Assembly (NCBI RefSeq): GCF_001425385.1
Contig: NZ_LMQO01000001.1
Span: 779,581-843,580, forward strand
Length of the DNA stretch: 64,000 nucleotides
Source of the DNA: Sphingomonas sp. Leaf407
Lineage (GTDB): Bacteria; Pseudomonadota; Alphaproteobacteria; Sphingomonadales; Sphingomonadaceae
Direction: 5' to 3'
Shown here: piece after piece, positions 17,442 through 26,572 of the stretch
Layout of the letters: each line of letters starts with the position of its first letter
How positions within the stretch are numbered: position 1 is the stretch's first letter
Translations under genes and position numbers: made by a program
The notes under the pieces: generated by a model
What the model saw: the letters and a program-made list of their open reading frames with translations, nothing else
The model's database searches: none
Told to the model about the DNA's origin: nothing

Positions 17442-19949
17442 GTGAAGCGCAAGATTATCTGGATCCTCGCGCTGCTCCTGCTGGCGTTCGGCGCATTGGC
17501 CGAACGCCCGACGACCACGGCGATCGCGCTGCACCACCCGCTGTGCAGCGCGGTGCTGGGGGACGGCGCGGGCGACCGCGCGGTGATGACCGCCTCCTAT
17601 CGCTGCGGCGCGCAGGCCCCGACCGACAGCGAGGACTGGCTGTGGCTGCGGCTCGATACGCGCGGGCTGGGCGCGCTTCCGGCCGGCTGGCAGTTGCTCG
17701 TCGACCAGACGCGCTTCGACGAACTGGCGATCCTGAGCGTCGGGCAGGGCGGGGCATCCCGGTCGACCTGGCGGGCCGATGCGCTGGCCGGGCACTGGGC
17801 GCCGGGCGGCATGCTGCGCTTCGACATGGCCCCGCCGGGGCGCGAGGTGCGCGCGCTCTACCTCGGCTTTCGCCGGATCGACGACCTGTCGCTGATGCGC
17901 AAGGTCGGCGCGGTCGCGGCACCGGCGCAGGCGGGGGCCGACACCCGCTGGCTGCTGCTTATGGGCATCTTCGCCGGCACGATGCTGTCGGCATTGCTCT
18001 ACAACGTCGTCATCAACACCGGCCGGCGCCACGCCTTTCAGCGCTGGTATCTGCTGTGGGTCGCGGTGTCGTTCGCCTATGGCATGACATGGACCAACAT
18101 GTCGGCGCTGCTGCTGCCCGATCTGGTCGGGCCATGGGCGGTGCGGGTCGATTTCGTACTCGTCGGGCTGATGGTCGCGGCGGGCAACATGTTTTTCTAT
18201 GCAGTGATCGAACGCGGCATGGTGCCGCGCGGGTTGATGCGGACCGGGCGGACGCTCGCCGTGCTGGGGGCGGCGCTGGGGGTCATGGCGGCGCTCGACC
18301 ATGTGTTCCCGCCGGTGCCGGCCGATCGCTGGCTGAACTATGTGATCGCCGCGACGGCGGTGACGGTCGCCCTGTCGTGCGTCATCGCGGTCCGCCGCGG
18401 CAGCCGGGTGGTGTGGTTCTACCTGCTCGGCTGGGGGCCGGTGATCTTCGTGTTCGTCGCACGGCTGGTCCGCAACCTCGGCCTTACCGCGCAGAACGAC
18501 CTGATCGACATGGCGACCTTCGCCGCGCTCGCCTTCGAGGCGCTGGTGCTCTCGCTCGCGATCGCCGACCGGTTCCGCCGGGTCCAGCGCGAGCTGGACG
18601 ACGCGCGGCAGCGGCGCGCGGTGGACCATGCGGAGGCGCGGACGCTGCGCCATGCCGCGCAGACCGATTTCCTGACCGGTCTGGGCAACCGCGCCGCGTT
18701 CCACGACGCGGCGGGAACGCTTGCCGACCGGGGGACCGCGTTCGACCTGTATCTGATCGACGTCGATTTCCTGAAGGACGTCAACGACCGGCTGGGGCAT
18801 GGCGGCGGCGACGCGCTGCTCCGGCTGGTCGGCGAGCGCCTCGCCGCGCTGCGCACCATATTGCCCGACCTGCATTGCTCGCGGATCGGCGGCGACGAAT
18901 TCGCCATTCTGTGCCCCGGCGGTCCGGCGGAGGCGGAACTGCTGACCGCGCGGCTGGACGCGCTGCAAGGCATCGCGTGGCGCTTTCAGGGACGCGAGCG
19001 TACGCTGTCGCTCAGCATAGGGCGTGCCGATTTCCCCGCCGACGCCGCCGATGTCGATCAACTCTACCAGAACGCCGATCTCGCGCTCTACAGCGCCAAG
19101 CGGCTCGGCCGGGCGCAGCTCTATCGCTACGATCCGCTGCAACGCATCCTGCGCGACCTTCAGACCGAATTCGTTCGCGATGCCGATGCGGCGTTACGGC
19201 GCGACGAATTCTGCCTGCACTATCAACCAATCGTCGACATCGGCACGGGCGCGGTGCGCGGCTATGCCGCGCTGCTGCGCTGGGACCATCCGCGCCATGG
19301 CCTGTTGCCCCCCGATCGCTTTGCCGACGTCCTAGTCGCCGAACGGATCGGGCTGCGGGTGCAGGAGCATATCCTCGATCTCGCGCTGCGCCGGTTGCAG
19401 GCCGATGGCGACCGCATCGGTCAGGTCGCGCTGACCTTCACCGCGGCGCAACTGGCCGGGTCACGCTCGGCGGAGGCCGTGCTCGACCGTCTTGCCCGCT
19501 ACGGCGTGCCGCCCGCCCGGCTGTGCATCGAGATCACCGAAAGCGCCCTGCTCGACCGTGCCGCCGATGTCATCGCGGCGACGTTGCAGCGGCTTCATGC
19601 TGCCGGCGTCTGCATCACGCTGGACGGCTTCGGAACGGGCGCGGCGTCGCTCGCCCATCTGCGCCGCCTGCCGATCGACCGGATCAAGCTCGACCGGTCG
19701 TTCGTCGCCGGACTCGACGGCGATGGCGGGGGCACGCTGGAGATCGTGCGCGCCATCGTCGGGCTGGGCAAGGGACTGAGCAAGACCGTCGTGGCGGAGG
19801 GGGTCGAAACCCAGGCGCAGGCGCTGGTGCTGCGCGACCTCGGCTGCGATCTGGCGCAGGGGCTCCGCTATGGCCGGCCCGCGCTGCTGCCCGATGCCGT
19901 CGTCGCGCAGCAGGATAACGCTATGCCGCGACAGGCCGGCGCACGCTGA
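17442..19949 (+). CDS. Membrane diguanylate cyclase with degenerate EAL domain
   Basis: An 835-residue signalling protein. An N-terminal signal-like segment and periplasmic domain (to about residue 165) are followed by seven hydrophobic segments of the 7TMR-DISM type, a short coiled linker, a GGDEF domain with intact GGDEF (residues 483-487), and a C-terminal EAL-family domain. The cyclase should make c-di-GMP. The usual RxxD inhibitory site before GGDEF is absent. The EAL domain has lost key metal ligands: the EALLRW motif reads AALLRW (A609), the VNLS-type Asn is Thr, and DDFGTG reads DGFGTG; only AEGVET is kept. It is therefore probably not a phosphodiesterase but may bind c-di-GMP or act as a regulator. 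Confidence 0.9.
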   Translation: MKRKIIWILALLLLAFGALAERPTTTAIALHHPLCSAVLGDGAGDRAVMTASYRCGAQAPTDSEDWLWLRLDTRGLGALPAGWQLLVDQTRFDELAILSVGQGGASRSTWRADALAGHWAPGGMLRFDMAPPGREVRALYLGFRRIDDLSLMRKVGAVAAPAQAGADTRWLLLMGIFAGTMLSALLYNVVINTGRRHAFQRWYLLWVAVSFAYGMTWTNMSALLLPDLVGPWAVRVDFVLVGLMVAAGNMFFYAVIERGMVPRGLMRTGRTLAVLGAALGVMAALDHVFPPVPADRWLNYVIAATAVTVALSCVIAVRRGSRVVWFYLLGWGPVIFVFVARLVRNLGLTAQNDLIDMATFAALAFEALVLSLAIADRFRRVQRELDDARQRRAVDHAEARTLRHAAQTDFLTGLGNRAAFHDAAGTLADRGTAFDLYLIDVDFLKDVNDRLGHGGGDALLRLVGERLAALRTILPDLHCSRIGGDEFAILCPGGPAEAELLTARLDALQGIAWRFQGRERTLSLSIGRADFPADAADVDQLYQNADLALYSAKRLGRAQLYRYDPLQRILRDLQTEFVRDADAALRRDEFCLHYQPIVDIGTGAVRGYAALLRWDHPRHGLLPPDRFADVLVAERIGLRVQEHILDLALRRLQADGDRIGQVALTFTAAQLAGSRSAEAVLDRLARYGVPPARLCIEITESALLDRAADVIAATLQRLHAAGVCITLDGFGTGAASLAHLRRLPIDRIKLDRSFVAGLDGDGGGTLEIVRAIVGLGKGLSKTVVAEGVETQAQALVLRDLGCDLAQGLRYGRPALLPDAVVAQQDNAMPRQAGAR

Positions 19950-19965
19950 TCCATCCTGCTGCGGC

Positions 19966-20937
19966 CTATCCCTTCCGGTTCAGCTCCGCCGTTTCGGACA
20001 CCGGCGTCAGCGCCGGTTTGCCGTCGAACCACGCGACCAGATTGTCGACCACCAACTGCCCCATCGCCGCGCGCGTCGCCTCCGACGCCGAACCGACATG
20101 CGGCAGCAGCACGACATTGTCGAACGCGAGCAGGGCGTCGGGCACGTTCGGTTCGTCGTCGAACACGTCCAGCCCGGCCCCGCCGATCGTTCCGGCGTCG
20201 AGCGCGGCGATCAGCGCCGCCTCGTCGACCACGCTCCCCCGCGCGACGTTGATGAGAACGCCGTCCGGCCCCAGTGCCGCCAGCACTGCGCCATCGATCA
20301 TACGGCGTGTTTCCGCCCCGCCGGGGACGATCGCAATCAGCACGTCGCACGCCGTCGCCAGCGCGACCGGGCTGTCATAATAGGGATAGGCGACCCCCGC
20401 CTGCTGCGAGCGGCCATGATAGGCGACCGATACCGCGAACGCATCGAGCCGCCGCGCGATCGCCTTGCCGATCGCCCCCAGCCCGATGATGCCGATCCGT
20501 CGGCCACGCAGCGTCGGCGACAGCGGAAACGGCGCATCGCCCCAGTGCCCGGCGCGCAGATAGCGATCGGCCTGCGGAATCCGTCGTAGCGTGGCGAGCA
20601 GCAGGCCGATGGCAAGGTCGGCGACTTCTTCATCCAGCACGCCCGGCGTATTGGTGACGACGACCCCGCGCGCTGCCGCCGCCGCCGCATCGACATTGTC
20701 ATAGCCGACACCGAAACTGGAGACGATCTTTAGCGCGGGCAACCGGTCGAGCCACGCCGCGTCGATCATCCCCGACAGCGTGCTGACCGCCATGCCGGCA
20801 ATCTGCGGCCCGTGTTCGGCAAGGAAAGCGTCGGGATCGCTCTGTTCCCACAGGCGGTGGAGCGTGAAGTGGCGATCGAGCGCGTCGATGACGTTCGCAG
20901 GCATCGGTGCGGGCATGAGAAGCTCTGTTGCGGTCAA
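19966..20937 (-). CDS. D-2-hydroxyacid dehydrogenase (glyoxylate/hydroxypyruvate reductase-like)
   Basis: An NAD(P)H-dependent reductase of 2-keto acids, 323 residues. It has the Rossmann motif GLGAIGKAIARRL, and the catalytic Arg, Glu and His in ARGSV, DDEPNVP and LLPHVGS. An Arg after the second strand (YHGRSQ) suggests NADPH. The start was set at a TTG at 20937 because AAGGAGG lies five bases before it; the in-frame ATGs further on lack such a site, and the longer frame upstream has no family-like sequence. It is closest in wording to the GhrB/hydroxyphenylpyruvate-reductase group. It is divergent from the GRDP-like gene and convergent with the GGDEF gene. Confidence 0.88.
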   Translation of the reverse strand: MTATELLMPAPMPANVIDALDRHFTLHRLWEQSDPDAFLAEHGPQIAGMAVSTLSGMIDAAWLDRLPALKIVSSFGVGYDNVDAAAAAARGVVVTNTPGVLDEEVADLAIGLLLATLRRIPQADRYLRAGHWGDAPFPLSPTLRGRRIGIIGLGAIGKAIARRLDAFAVSVAYHGRSQQAGVAYPYYDSPVALATACDVLIAIVPGGAETRRMIDGAVLAALGPDGVLINVARGSVVDEAALIAALDAGTIGGAGLDVFDDEPNVPDALLAFDNVVLLPHVGSASEATRAAMGQLVVDNLVAWFDGKPALTPVSETAELNRKG

Positions 20938-21056
20938 ACGATCCTCCTTGGCGGGCGCGGTGGGTCGGAAAGAGGTACGAACGGGCGGCGGGGAGGTTTC
21001 GTCGGAGCGACCGGGTTTCACACAGTCGTAACAATATCCCACTAATATGATGGGAC

Positions 21057-21800
21057 ATGGAAGCGAACAGCTCCGCGCATCGGGCGCGAAGGGTCCTCAT
21101 CGGGAGGATCGAAACCCTGGCCATTGGCCGGAACGACGCGGCGCTCGGCTTCGAAGGGAGGCTGGCCGCAGAGAATGGATGGACGGCGACCTTCGCCGAC
21201 CGGGTCGCCACCGAATATCGCCGGTTCCTCGTGCTGATTGCGACCAGCGATGAAACGCTCACGCCATCGGATGCGGTCGATCAGGCATGGCACCTGCACA
21301 TGGCCTATACCCGCGACTATTGGCACGGCCTGTGTCGCGACATCGTCGGGCGCGAGCTGCATCACGAACCGACCTCGGGTGGCCCCGACCAGCGCGACTA
21401 TTACCGCGACCGCTATGCCCGGACCCTCGACCGGTATCGCGCGACGTTCGGCGCCGAACCGCCCCGCGACATCTGGCCCGATCCCTCCGAACGGTTTGCG
21501 GGCGAGTTCGAACGGGTCGACCGCGCCGGTACGATCCTGCTGGGGGCCGAAGCGACGACAGGGCTGGGGATCGTCGCGGTCGGGCTGGTCTTCCTGATCG
21601 CGCAGGGCATGGCCCTGTTCGCCGCTGCCCTGCTCGCCGTCATCGCGATCGGCGCGTTCATCGCGAGCGTTGCCTTGCGAACCCGAAGCTTCCGCCGCCG
21701 CTTCCAGTGGAACTTCGATGGCGGTGACGGCACCGGATCGGACGGATGTGGCGGCGGTGATGGCGGCTGCGGCGGGGGGTGCGGTGGCGGTTGCGGATGA
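21057..21800 (+). CDS. GRDP-like membrane protein with Gly/Cys-rich tail
   Basis: A 247-residue protein of unknown function. Residues about 30-140 carry the glycine-rich-domain-protein signature (PSDAVDQAWHLHMAYTRDYW), with conserved Asp, Trp and His residues. Two hydrophobic segments (about 160-205) should anchor it in the inner membrane. The tail (from about 218) is made almost wholly of Gly, Asp and Cys, in repeats such as CGGG. Similar tails are seen in TIGR04222-type membrane proteins. The tail could bind metal or be a low-complexity anchor. Nearby genes give no clue. Confidence 0.75.
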   Translation: MEANSSAHRARRVLIGRIETLAIGRNDAALGFEGRLAAENGWTATFADRVATEYRRFLVLIATSDETLTPSDAVDQAWHLHMAYTRDYWHGLCRDIVGRELHHEPTSGGPDQRDYYRDRYARTLDRYRATFGAEPPRDIWPDPSERFAGEFERVDRAGTILLGAEATTGLGIVAVGLVFLIAQGMALFAAALLAVIAIGAFIASVALRTRSFRRRFQWNFDGGDGTGSDGCGGGDGGCGGGCGGGCG

Positions 21801-21868
21801 CGCCGCGTCGATTCCGGCTTCCCGCGCGCGGCCGATCGGGCAAGATGCGGCGATAAAGGGGAGAGTCG

Positions 21869-23152
21869 ATGCGATATATCTTGGGCCGGATCACAACGGG
21901 CGTGGTGCTCGCGGCGACGTCGCTCGCGCCCGCACAGGCGCAGCGGCCACGTGCGGTCGTTCAGCCCGCCGCCGCGGTATCGGCCGAACGGCTGGCCCGG
22001 CTCGACCGGGTGTTGCAGGCCTATGTCGATCAGGGGCGGATCGCCGGAGCGGTGGTGCAGATTCAGCGCGACGGGCGCACCATTCATAGCAAGGCGGTCG
22101 GCTGGCGCGACAAGGAGGCACGCGATGCGATGCGCACCGATTCGCTGTTCCGCATCGCATCGCAGACGAAAGCGCTGACCAGCGTCGCGGTGATGATGCT
22201 GATGGAGGAGGGCAAGCTGGTCCTGTCCGATCCGGTCGGCAAATATCTGCCCGAATGGAAGGCGACCACCGTCGCGGTCGCGAAAGCCGGTGGCGGCTAT
22301 GACGTGGTGCCTGCCAAGCGGCCGATCACCATCCGCGATCTGCTGACGCACACCGCCGGTATATCCTATGGCGCGGGGCCGGCGGAAAAGGCGTGGCGCG
22401 ACGCGGGCATCTTCGGCTGGTATTTCGCCGATCGCGACGAACCGGTGGCAACGGTCGTCGCGCGCATGGCGGCGCTGCCGATGGCCGAGCAGCCGGGCGA
22501 GAAATTCGTCTATGGCTACAATACCGACATTCTCGGCGTACTGGTCGAAAAGCTGAGCGGGCAGACGTTGGAGCAGTTCCTGCGCGAACGGCTGATCGAT
22601 CCGTTGGGGATGAAGGATACGGCCTTTTATGTTCCGCCGGCCAAGGCGAACCGGCTGACCACAGTCTATGCCGCCGATCCGAACGGCGTGCGGCGTGTGC
22701 CCGACCCCGGCGCATGGCAGGGCGGCGGGCATGTCGGGCAGGGCCATTATCTGCGCGGGCCGCGCGTGGCGTTCTCGGGCGGGGCAGGGCTGGTGTCGAC
22801 CGCGCCGGATTATGCGCGGTTCCTCGAAATGCTCCGGCATGGCGGCGAACTGGACGGGCGGCGGTATCTCGGCCGCAAGACCGTCGAACTGATGATCGCC
22901 GACCAGCTCGGCGACATTCCCTATCAGCCGGGCATGGGGTTCGGGCTGGGCTTCAGCATCCGTACCGATCTGGGCAAGGCGGGCCAGCCGGGGTCGGTCG
23001 GCGACTATGGCTGGGGCGGGGCCTATCACAGCACCTATTGGGTCGATCCGCACGAGCGGCTGACCGTCGTCTACATGACCCAGCTTCTGCCGGCGGGCGA
23101 CATCGACGATCATGCCAAGCTTCGGGCGCTGGTGTATCAGGCACTGAACTGA
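21869..23152 (+). CDS. Secreted serine hydrolase of the beta-lactamase (class C/esterase) family
   Basis: A 427-residue penicillin-binding-fold hydrolase. The start follows AAAGGGGAGAG, and a signal peptide ends near PAQAQ. The SxxK motif is S98-QT-K101 (RIASQTK), and YGYN near residue 213 supplies the Tyr and Asn of the second motif. The third motif is not of the KTG type, as in esterases of the EstB group. It probably hydrolyses an ester or a D-amino-acid peptide in the periplasm, not a beta-lactam. It stands between unrelated genes. Confidence 0.85.
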   Translation: MRYILGRITTGVVLAATSLAPAQAQRPRAVVQPAAAVSAERLARLDRVLQAYVDQGRIAGAVVQIQRDGRTIHSKAVGWRDKEARDAMRTDSLFRIASQTKALTSVAVMMLMEEGKLVLSDPVGKYLPEWKATTVAVAKAGGGYDVVPAKRPITIRDLLTHTAGISYGAGPAEKAWRDAGIFGWYFADRDEPVATVVARMAALPMAEQPGEKFVYGYNTDILGVLVEKLSGQTLEQFLRERLIDPLGMKDTAFYVPPAKANRLTTVYAADPNGVRRVPDPGAWQGGGHVGQGHYLRGPRVAFSGGAGLVSTAPDYARFLEMLRHGGELDGRRYLGRKTVELMIADQLGDIPYQPGMGFGLGFSIRTDLGKAGQPGSVGDYGWGGAYHSTYWVDPHERLTVVYMTQLLPAGDIDDHAKLRALVYQALN

Positions 23153-23157
23153 CGCAG

Positions 23158-23847
23158 CTAGTTAGGCACCCGCTTCAGCTTCGCCTGCGCGGTGCCGACC
23201 TCGACCTCGATCGTGTCGGCGCGGGGATCGAGCGCGATGGCGGCAAGGTCGAACGGCTCCTGATCGCTTGGATAATAGGTGAAGCGGAAGCTGTTCGGCC
23301 CGCCGGGCCGGACGTTCACTGTCTGCAATATCCTGCGGTCCGATGCTCGCACGATCTCCACCACCGCTGCGCCAGCCGGCTCGCCGGAACGGGTGGTGTG
23401 CCGGCCATCGGACAGCATGTAGAGCCCGTTCGCATCCGCCCATGTCACGCCCAGACCCTGGGCCGGGCTGCCATCCGCGTTCATCGCCGTGACCGACAAT
23501 CCCACCGACGGATCGCGTGTCGGAGCGCCCGCCGCCACCAGCCGGACCGGTCCGGGCTTGTTGTGGATATGGATATGTGGATTGTCGAGCGTCCAGAACC
23601 CCGTCAGACGGATGAACTCCGCCTGATCCTTGCCCGTTGTGATCCGGTAGAGCGCGGTATGATCGGCGTTCAGATGAACGTCCATTTTGAAGTCGTCGCT
23701 CGCTTCCTCATAATGATACCGGCCGATCAGCACCCGCTCGTCGGCGATGAACGCCGGCCGGCTGTTGGAGGGCAGTTGCGCGCTGGCCGCTCCCGCCCCC
23801 GCGACGAGGAACAGCAGCGGGCAAGTCATTCGTATCATGCGCTTCAT
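23158..23847 (-). CDS. Secreted protein of unknown function
   Basis: I do not recognise a named family. The ATG at 23847, preceded by GGGAG, gives a 229-residue product with a clear signal peptide (MKRMIRMTCPLLFLVAGAGAASA). The mature part is rich in beta-strand-type sequence with repeated phrases such as HLNADHTALYRI and FWTLDNPHIHIHNK, which suggests a lipocalin-like or beta-sandwich fold. It ends just after the serine hydrolase, convergent with it. A longer upstream open frame overlaps the psd gene and is not supported. Confidence 0.7.
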   Translation of the reverse strand: MKRMIRMTCPLLFLVAGAGAASAQLPSNSRPAFIADERVLIGRYHYEEASDDFKMDVHLNADHTALYRITTGKDQAEFIRLTGFWTLDNPHIHIHNKPGPVRLVAAGAPTRDPSVGLSVTAMNADGSPAQGLGVTWADANGLYMLSDGRHTTRSGEPAGAAVVEIVRASDRRILQTVNVRPGGPNSFRFTYYPSDQEPFDLAAIALDPRADTIEVEVGTAQAKLKRVPN

Positions 23848-23887
23848 GTCCCACTCCCGTTCATCGCCTCCGGTCGGTCCGAAATGG

Positions 23888-24739
23888 TCAGGCCGGGCGA
23901 TCGCCCATGGCCTCGCCCAGACGAACCTTCGCTTCCGGTGCCCAGTCCTTGTTGAACGCAATGGTTCCTTGCCCGAACAGCATCACGATCGTCGAACCGA
24001 GGAGAAAGCGGCCCATCTCCTCACCTTTCTTCAACACGATCTCCTGATCGGCATAGCGCCATTCGGCGGTCCGGCCGGTCCGCCGCGAATTGACGACGCC
24101 GTGCCACACGGTCGCCATGCTCCCGACGATGGTCGCGCCGACCAGCACCATGACGAACGGGCCATGATCCGCCGACTCAAAAATGCAGACCACCCGTTCG
24201 TTGCGCGCGAACAGGTTGGGCACGCCACGCGCCGTGACCGGGTTCACCGAAAACAGCTTTCCCGGCACATAGATCATGCGGGTCAACCGGCCGTCGCAGG
24301 GCATGTGCAGACGGTGGTAATCGCTGGGCGACAGATAGAGGTTGGCGAAGCTGCCGTGACGAAAGCGCGCGGCCAGCGCAACATCGCCGCCGACCAGTTC
24401 GGTCGTGGTGAAGCGATGCCCCTTTGCCTGCACCATATGATGGTCGTCGATCGGCCCGAACTGGCTGATCGCGCCATCGACCGGACAGACGAAATCGGCG
24501 GTGGCCATCGGGCGCACCCCGGCCCTGAGCGGACGGGTGAAAAAGTCGTTAAAGCTCTGGTAGCTGGCGATGTCGCTATCGGCGGCCTCGCCCATGTCGA
24601 CGGCATATCTGCCGACGAACCAGCGGATCAACCGCGTCGTCATCGCGCCGCCCCGTGCCCGGGCGATGCGGCCGGCGAAAACGGTCAGGCCCTGCTTGGG
24701 CAGCACATGCTGGAACAGGACTTTCAAACGATCGGACAT
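23888..24739 (-). CDS. psd: Phosphatidylserine decarboxylase proenzyme
   Basis: This enzyme makes phosphatidylethanolamine from phosphatidylserine at the inner membrane. The 283-residue proenzyme self-cleaves at the LGST motif; S249 becomes the pyruvoyl group. D88 (PVDGAIS) and H145 (SDYHRLHMP) complete the self-cleavage triad. Length and the FNDFFTRPLR phrase match the larger E. coli-type enzyme rather than the short alphaproteobacterial type usually linked to pssA. No pssA lies beside it. It is not in an obvious operon. Confidence 0.93.
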   Translation of the reverse strand: MSDRLKVLFQHVLPKQGLTVFAGRIARARGGAMTTRLIRWFVGRYAVDMGEAADSDIASYQSFNDFFTRPLRAGVRPMATADFVCPVDGAISQFGPIDDHHMVQAKGHRFTTTELVGGDVALAARFRHGSFANLYLSPSDYHRLHMPCDGRLTRMIYVPGKLFSVNPVTARGVPNLFARNERVVCIFESADHGPFVMVLVGATIVGSMATVWHGVVNSRRTGRTAEWRYADQEIVLKKGEEMGRFLLGSTIVMLFGQGTIAFNKDWAPEAKVRLGEAMGDRPA

Positions 24740-24972
24740 CGGAACCTCGAAACGTCGCCGCTGTCGGGCAAGGGCGTGATCCGACAGCTTGGCCTGTAAA
24801 AGTGCGGGGCAACGACGCGGTCCGTCGATACGCTTGCGGACAGGCTATCAGCACAAGGCGACAATGATAACCGAATACGCATCCGGTTGGGGGAAGCCCC
24901 GCAACGGCCGCGCCCATAGCGCGTTCACCCTGATGATCGCCACATCGGAGTTGCCGTGCTAATCCCGTCGAC

Positions 24973-25293
24973 ATGTCGAAATCCAGAAGCAATGCCGGAA
25001 CCATCGAAGTGGACGGGGTCAAATATGACTGGCAACTGCACCGCGAGCCGCATCTGTCGGATGACGAAGGGTGGAAGGGGATGACCATCGCGCTGGTCCA
25101 GCGCGATGCCAAGCGCGAGGCATGGGTGGAATTTCCCGCGCCCAAGCGACTCCTGAAGGGGTTGCCGCGCGGGCGTCTTCAGCTCGATGATGCGACGATC
25201 TCGCGCTGCACGCGCGCGGCCCTGTCGGCAGGGTGGGACCCGATGTCGCGTGGAAAGCCGGTCGTCATGATGGTCGACGCCGAAGGCAATTGA
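24973..25293 (+). CDS. Conserved small protein of unknown function
   Basis: A 106-residue soluble protein with no recognised family. It contains a DGVKYDWQLHREPH segment and ends in a compact alpha/beta-looking part (SRGKPVVMMVDA). Codon use and the balanced composition suggest a genuine gene. It stands alone after a 233-base gap from psd and is convergent with the SDR gene across a strong hairpin. Confidence 0.7.
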   Translation: MSKSRSNAGTIEVDGVKYDWQLHREPHLSDDEGWKGMTIALVQRDAKREAWVEFPAPKRLLKGLPRGRLQLDDATISRCTRAALSAGWDPMSRGKPVVMMVDAEGN

Positions 25294-25316
25294 GCCGCTC
25301 CGACGGTCGCGTCAGG

Positions 25317-25357
25317 CGCCAACGGCCCGTCCGGGTTCATCGGACGGGCCGTTGGCG
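25317..25357. terminator. Perfect 17-bp hairpin between convergent genes
   Basis: CGCCAACGGCCCGTCCG (25317-25333) pairs perfectly with 25341-25357 across a 7-base loop. It lies between the stops of two convergent genes and can serve both strands. The T-tracts are poor on both sides. Confidence 0.7.
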
Positions 25358-25362
25358 GTTCG

Positions 25363-26097
25363 TCAGGCCGCCGCGCCGCCGTCGACGTTGAGCGTGGTGC
25401 CGGTGATATAGCCTGCATCCGGTCCGGCAAGGAATGCGACCGCGCCTGCGATGTCCTCGACGCTGCCATACCGGCCAAGCGGGATGGCGCCCATCATCTG
25501 CTGGGCGAACTCGCCGTCAGCGGGATTCGTGTCGGTGTCGATCGGTCCCGGCTGCACGGTATTGACGAGGATATTGCGCGAGGCGAGATCCTTTGCCCAG
25601 CCGCGTGCCAGCGCGGCCACCGCCGCCTTGGTCGCGCTGTAGACCGCGGTCGCGGGGAACGCGACTTCACCCGAAATGCTGCCAATCAGGATGATCCGTC
25701 CGCCATCGCGAAGATGTGGCAGGGCAGCGCGCGTGCCGACATGCAGGCCCTTCACGTTGACGCCGAACTGACGGTCGAACATCGCGTCAGTATCGTCGGC
25801 AACGGTGGCGAATTCCGCCACGCCGGCGTTATGGACCAGAATGTTGATCCCGCCCAATGCGGCGGCGGCCTGCTCAACACCGGCGCGCTGCGATGCGGGA
25901 TCGGCGGCATCGGCCTGAAAGGCGAAGGCAGTGCCGCCCGCGCGCTCGATCGCCGCCACGGTGGCGTCCGCTGCGGCCCTGTTTCCGGCATAGGTGATCG
26001 CAACCGCCGCGCCATCGGCCGCCAGTCGTTTGGCAATGGCCGATCCGATTCCGCGCGATCCGCCGGTGACGAGCGCGTTCCTGCCCTGAAGCGACAT
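25363..26097 (-). CDS. SDR family oxidoreductase
   Basis: A classical short-chain dehydrogenase/reductase, 244 residues, one Rossmann domain. Seen are GGSRGIGSAIA (cofactor), NAG (VHNAGVAEF), a Ser in IGSISGE, and YSATK with the catalytic Tyr and Lys. It would use NAD(P)H on an alcohol or ketone; the FabG-like sequence does not fix the substrate. It is divergent from the ArsR gene, which is likely its repressor. Confidence 0.9.
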   Translation of the reverse strand: MSLQGRNALVTGGSRGIGSAIAKRLAADGAAVAITYAGNRAAADATVAAIERAGGTAFAFQADAADPASQRAGVEQAAAALGGINILVHNAGVAEFATVADDTDAMFDRQFGVNVKGLHVGTRAALPHLRDGGRIILIGSISGEVAFPATAVYSATKAAVAALARGWAKDLASRNILVNTVQPGPIDTDTNPADGEFAQQMMGAIPLGRYGSVEDIAGAVAFLAGPDAGYITGTTLNVDGGAAA

Positions 26098-26227
26098 AGA
26101 TATTCTCCGAAATATGGCCCGCGATCACGGCGTCGTGCGCGGCTGACATGACGGAAAATGGCGTGATATTTCGATGGTTCAATATTCCCGAACTATTAAA
26201 TTCACAGCATCGCCTTATATCTCGTCC

Positions 26228-26554
26228 ATGCCCCGCTTTACCCATCCCCGGCTGGAGGACGTCCCGCTCGATCTGGCGCTGCATGCGCTGGCCGATCCCA
26301 ATCGGCTGGGCATGGTCGCTCGCCTCGCCGCCACCGAGCGGCTGAGCTGCGCCGGTGCGGCGCCGTGCGACTCGATTCCCAAAAGCACGCTATCGAACCA
26401 CCTCAAGCTGCTGCGCGCGGCAGGGCTGATCGAGACGACGCAGGCCGGGCGGGAGATGATTAACACGCTGCGGCGATCCGAATTCGATCGGCGCTTTCCG
26501 GGCCTGCTCGACGCGGTACTCGCCAACCGGGCGAACCGCTCTGGCATGGGGTAG
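26228..26554 (+). CDS. ArsR-type helix-turn-helix regulator
   Basis: A 108-residue winged-helix DNA-binding protein. The recognition helix lies in SIPKSTLSNHLKLLRAAGLIE, and the LADPNRLGMVARL phrase is typical of ArsR-family repressors. No metal-binding CxC is visible, though two Cys near residues 39 and 45 could sense thiol state. The ATG at 26228 gives a family-like N terminus; no good ribosome site is visible, so a start at 26174 cannot be excluded. The AT-rich divergent region (26098-26227) is the likely operator site. Confidence 0.82.
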   Translation: MPRFTHPRLEDVPLDLALHALADPNRLGMVARLAATERLSCAGAAPCDSIPKSTLSNHLKLLRAAGLIETTQAGREMINTLRRSEFDRRFPGLLDAVLANRANRSGMG

Positions 26555-26572
26555 CGGGTGCCGCTTCGAGGC

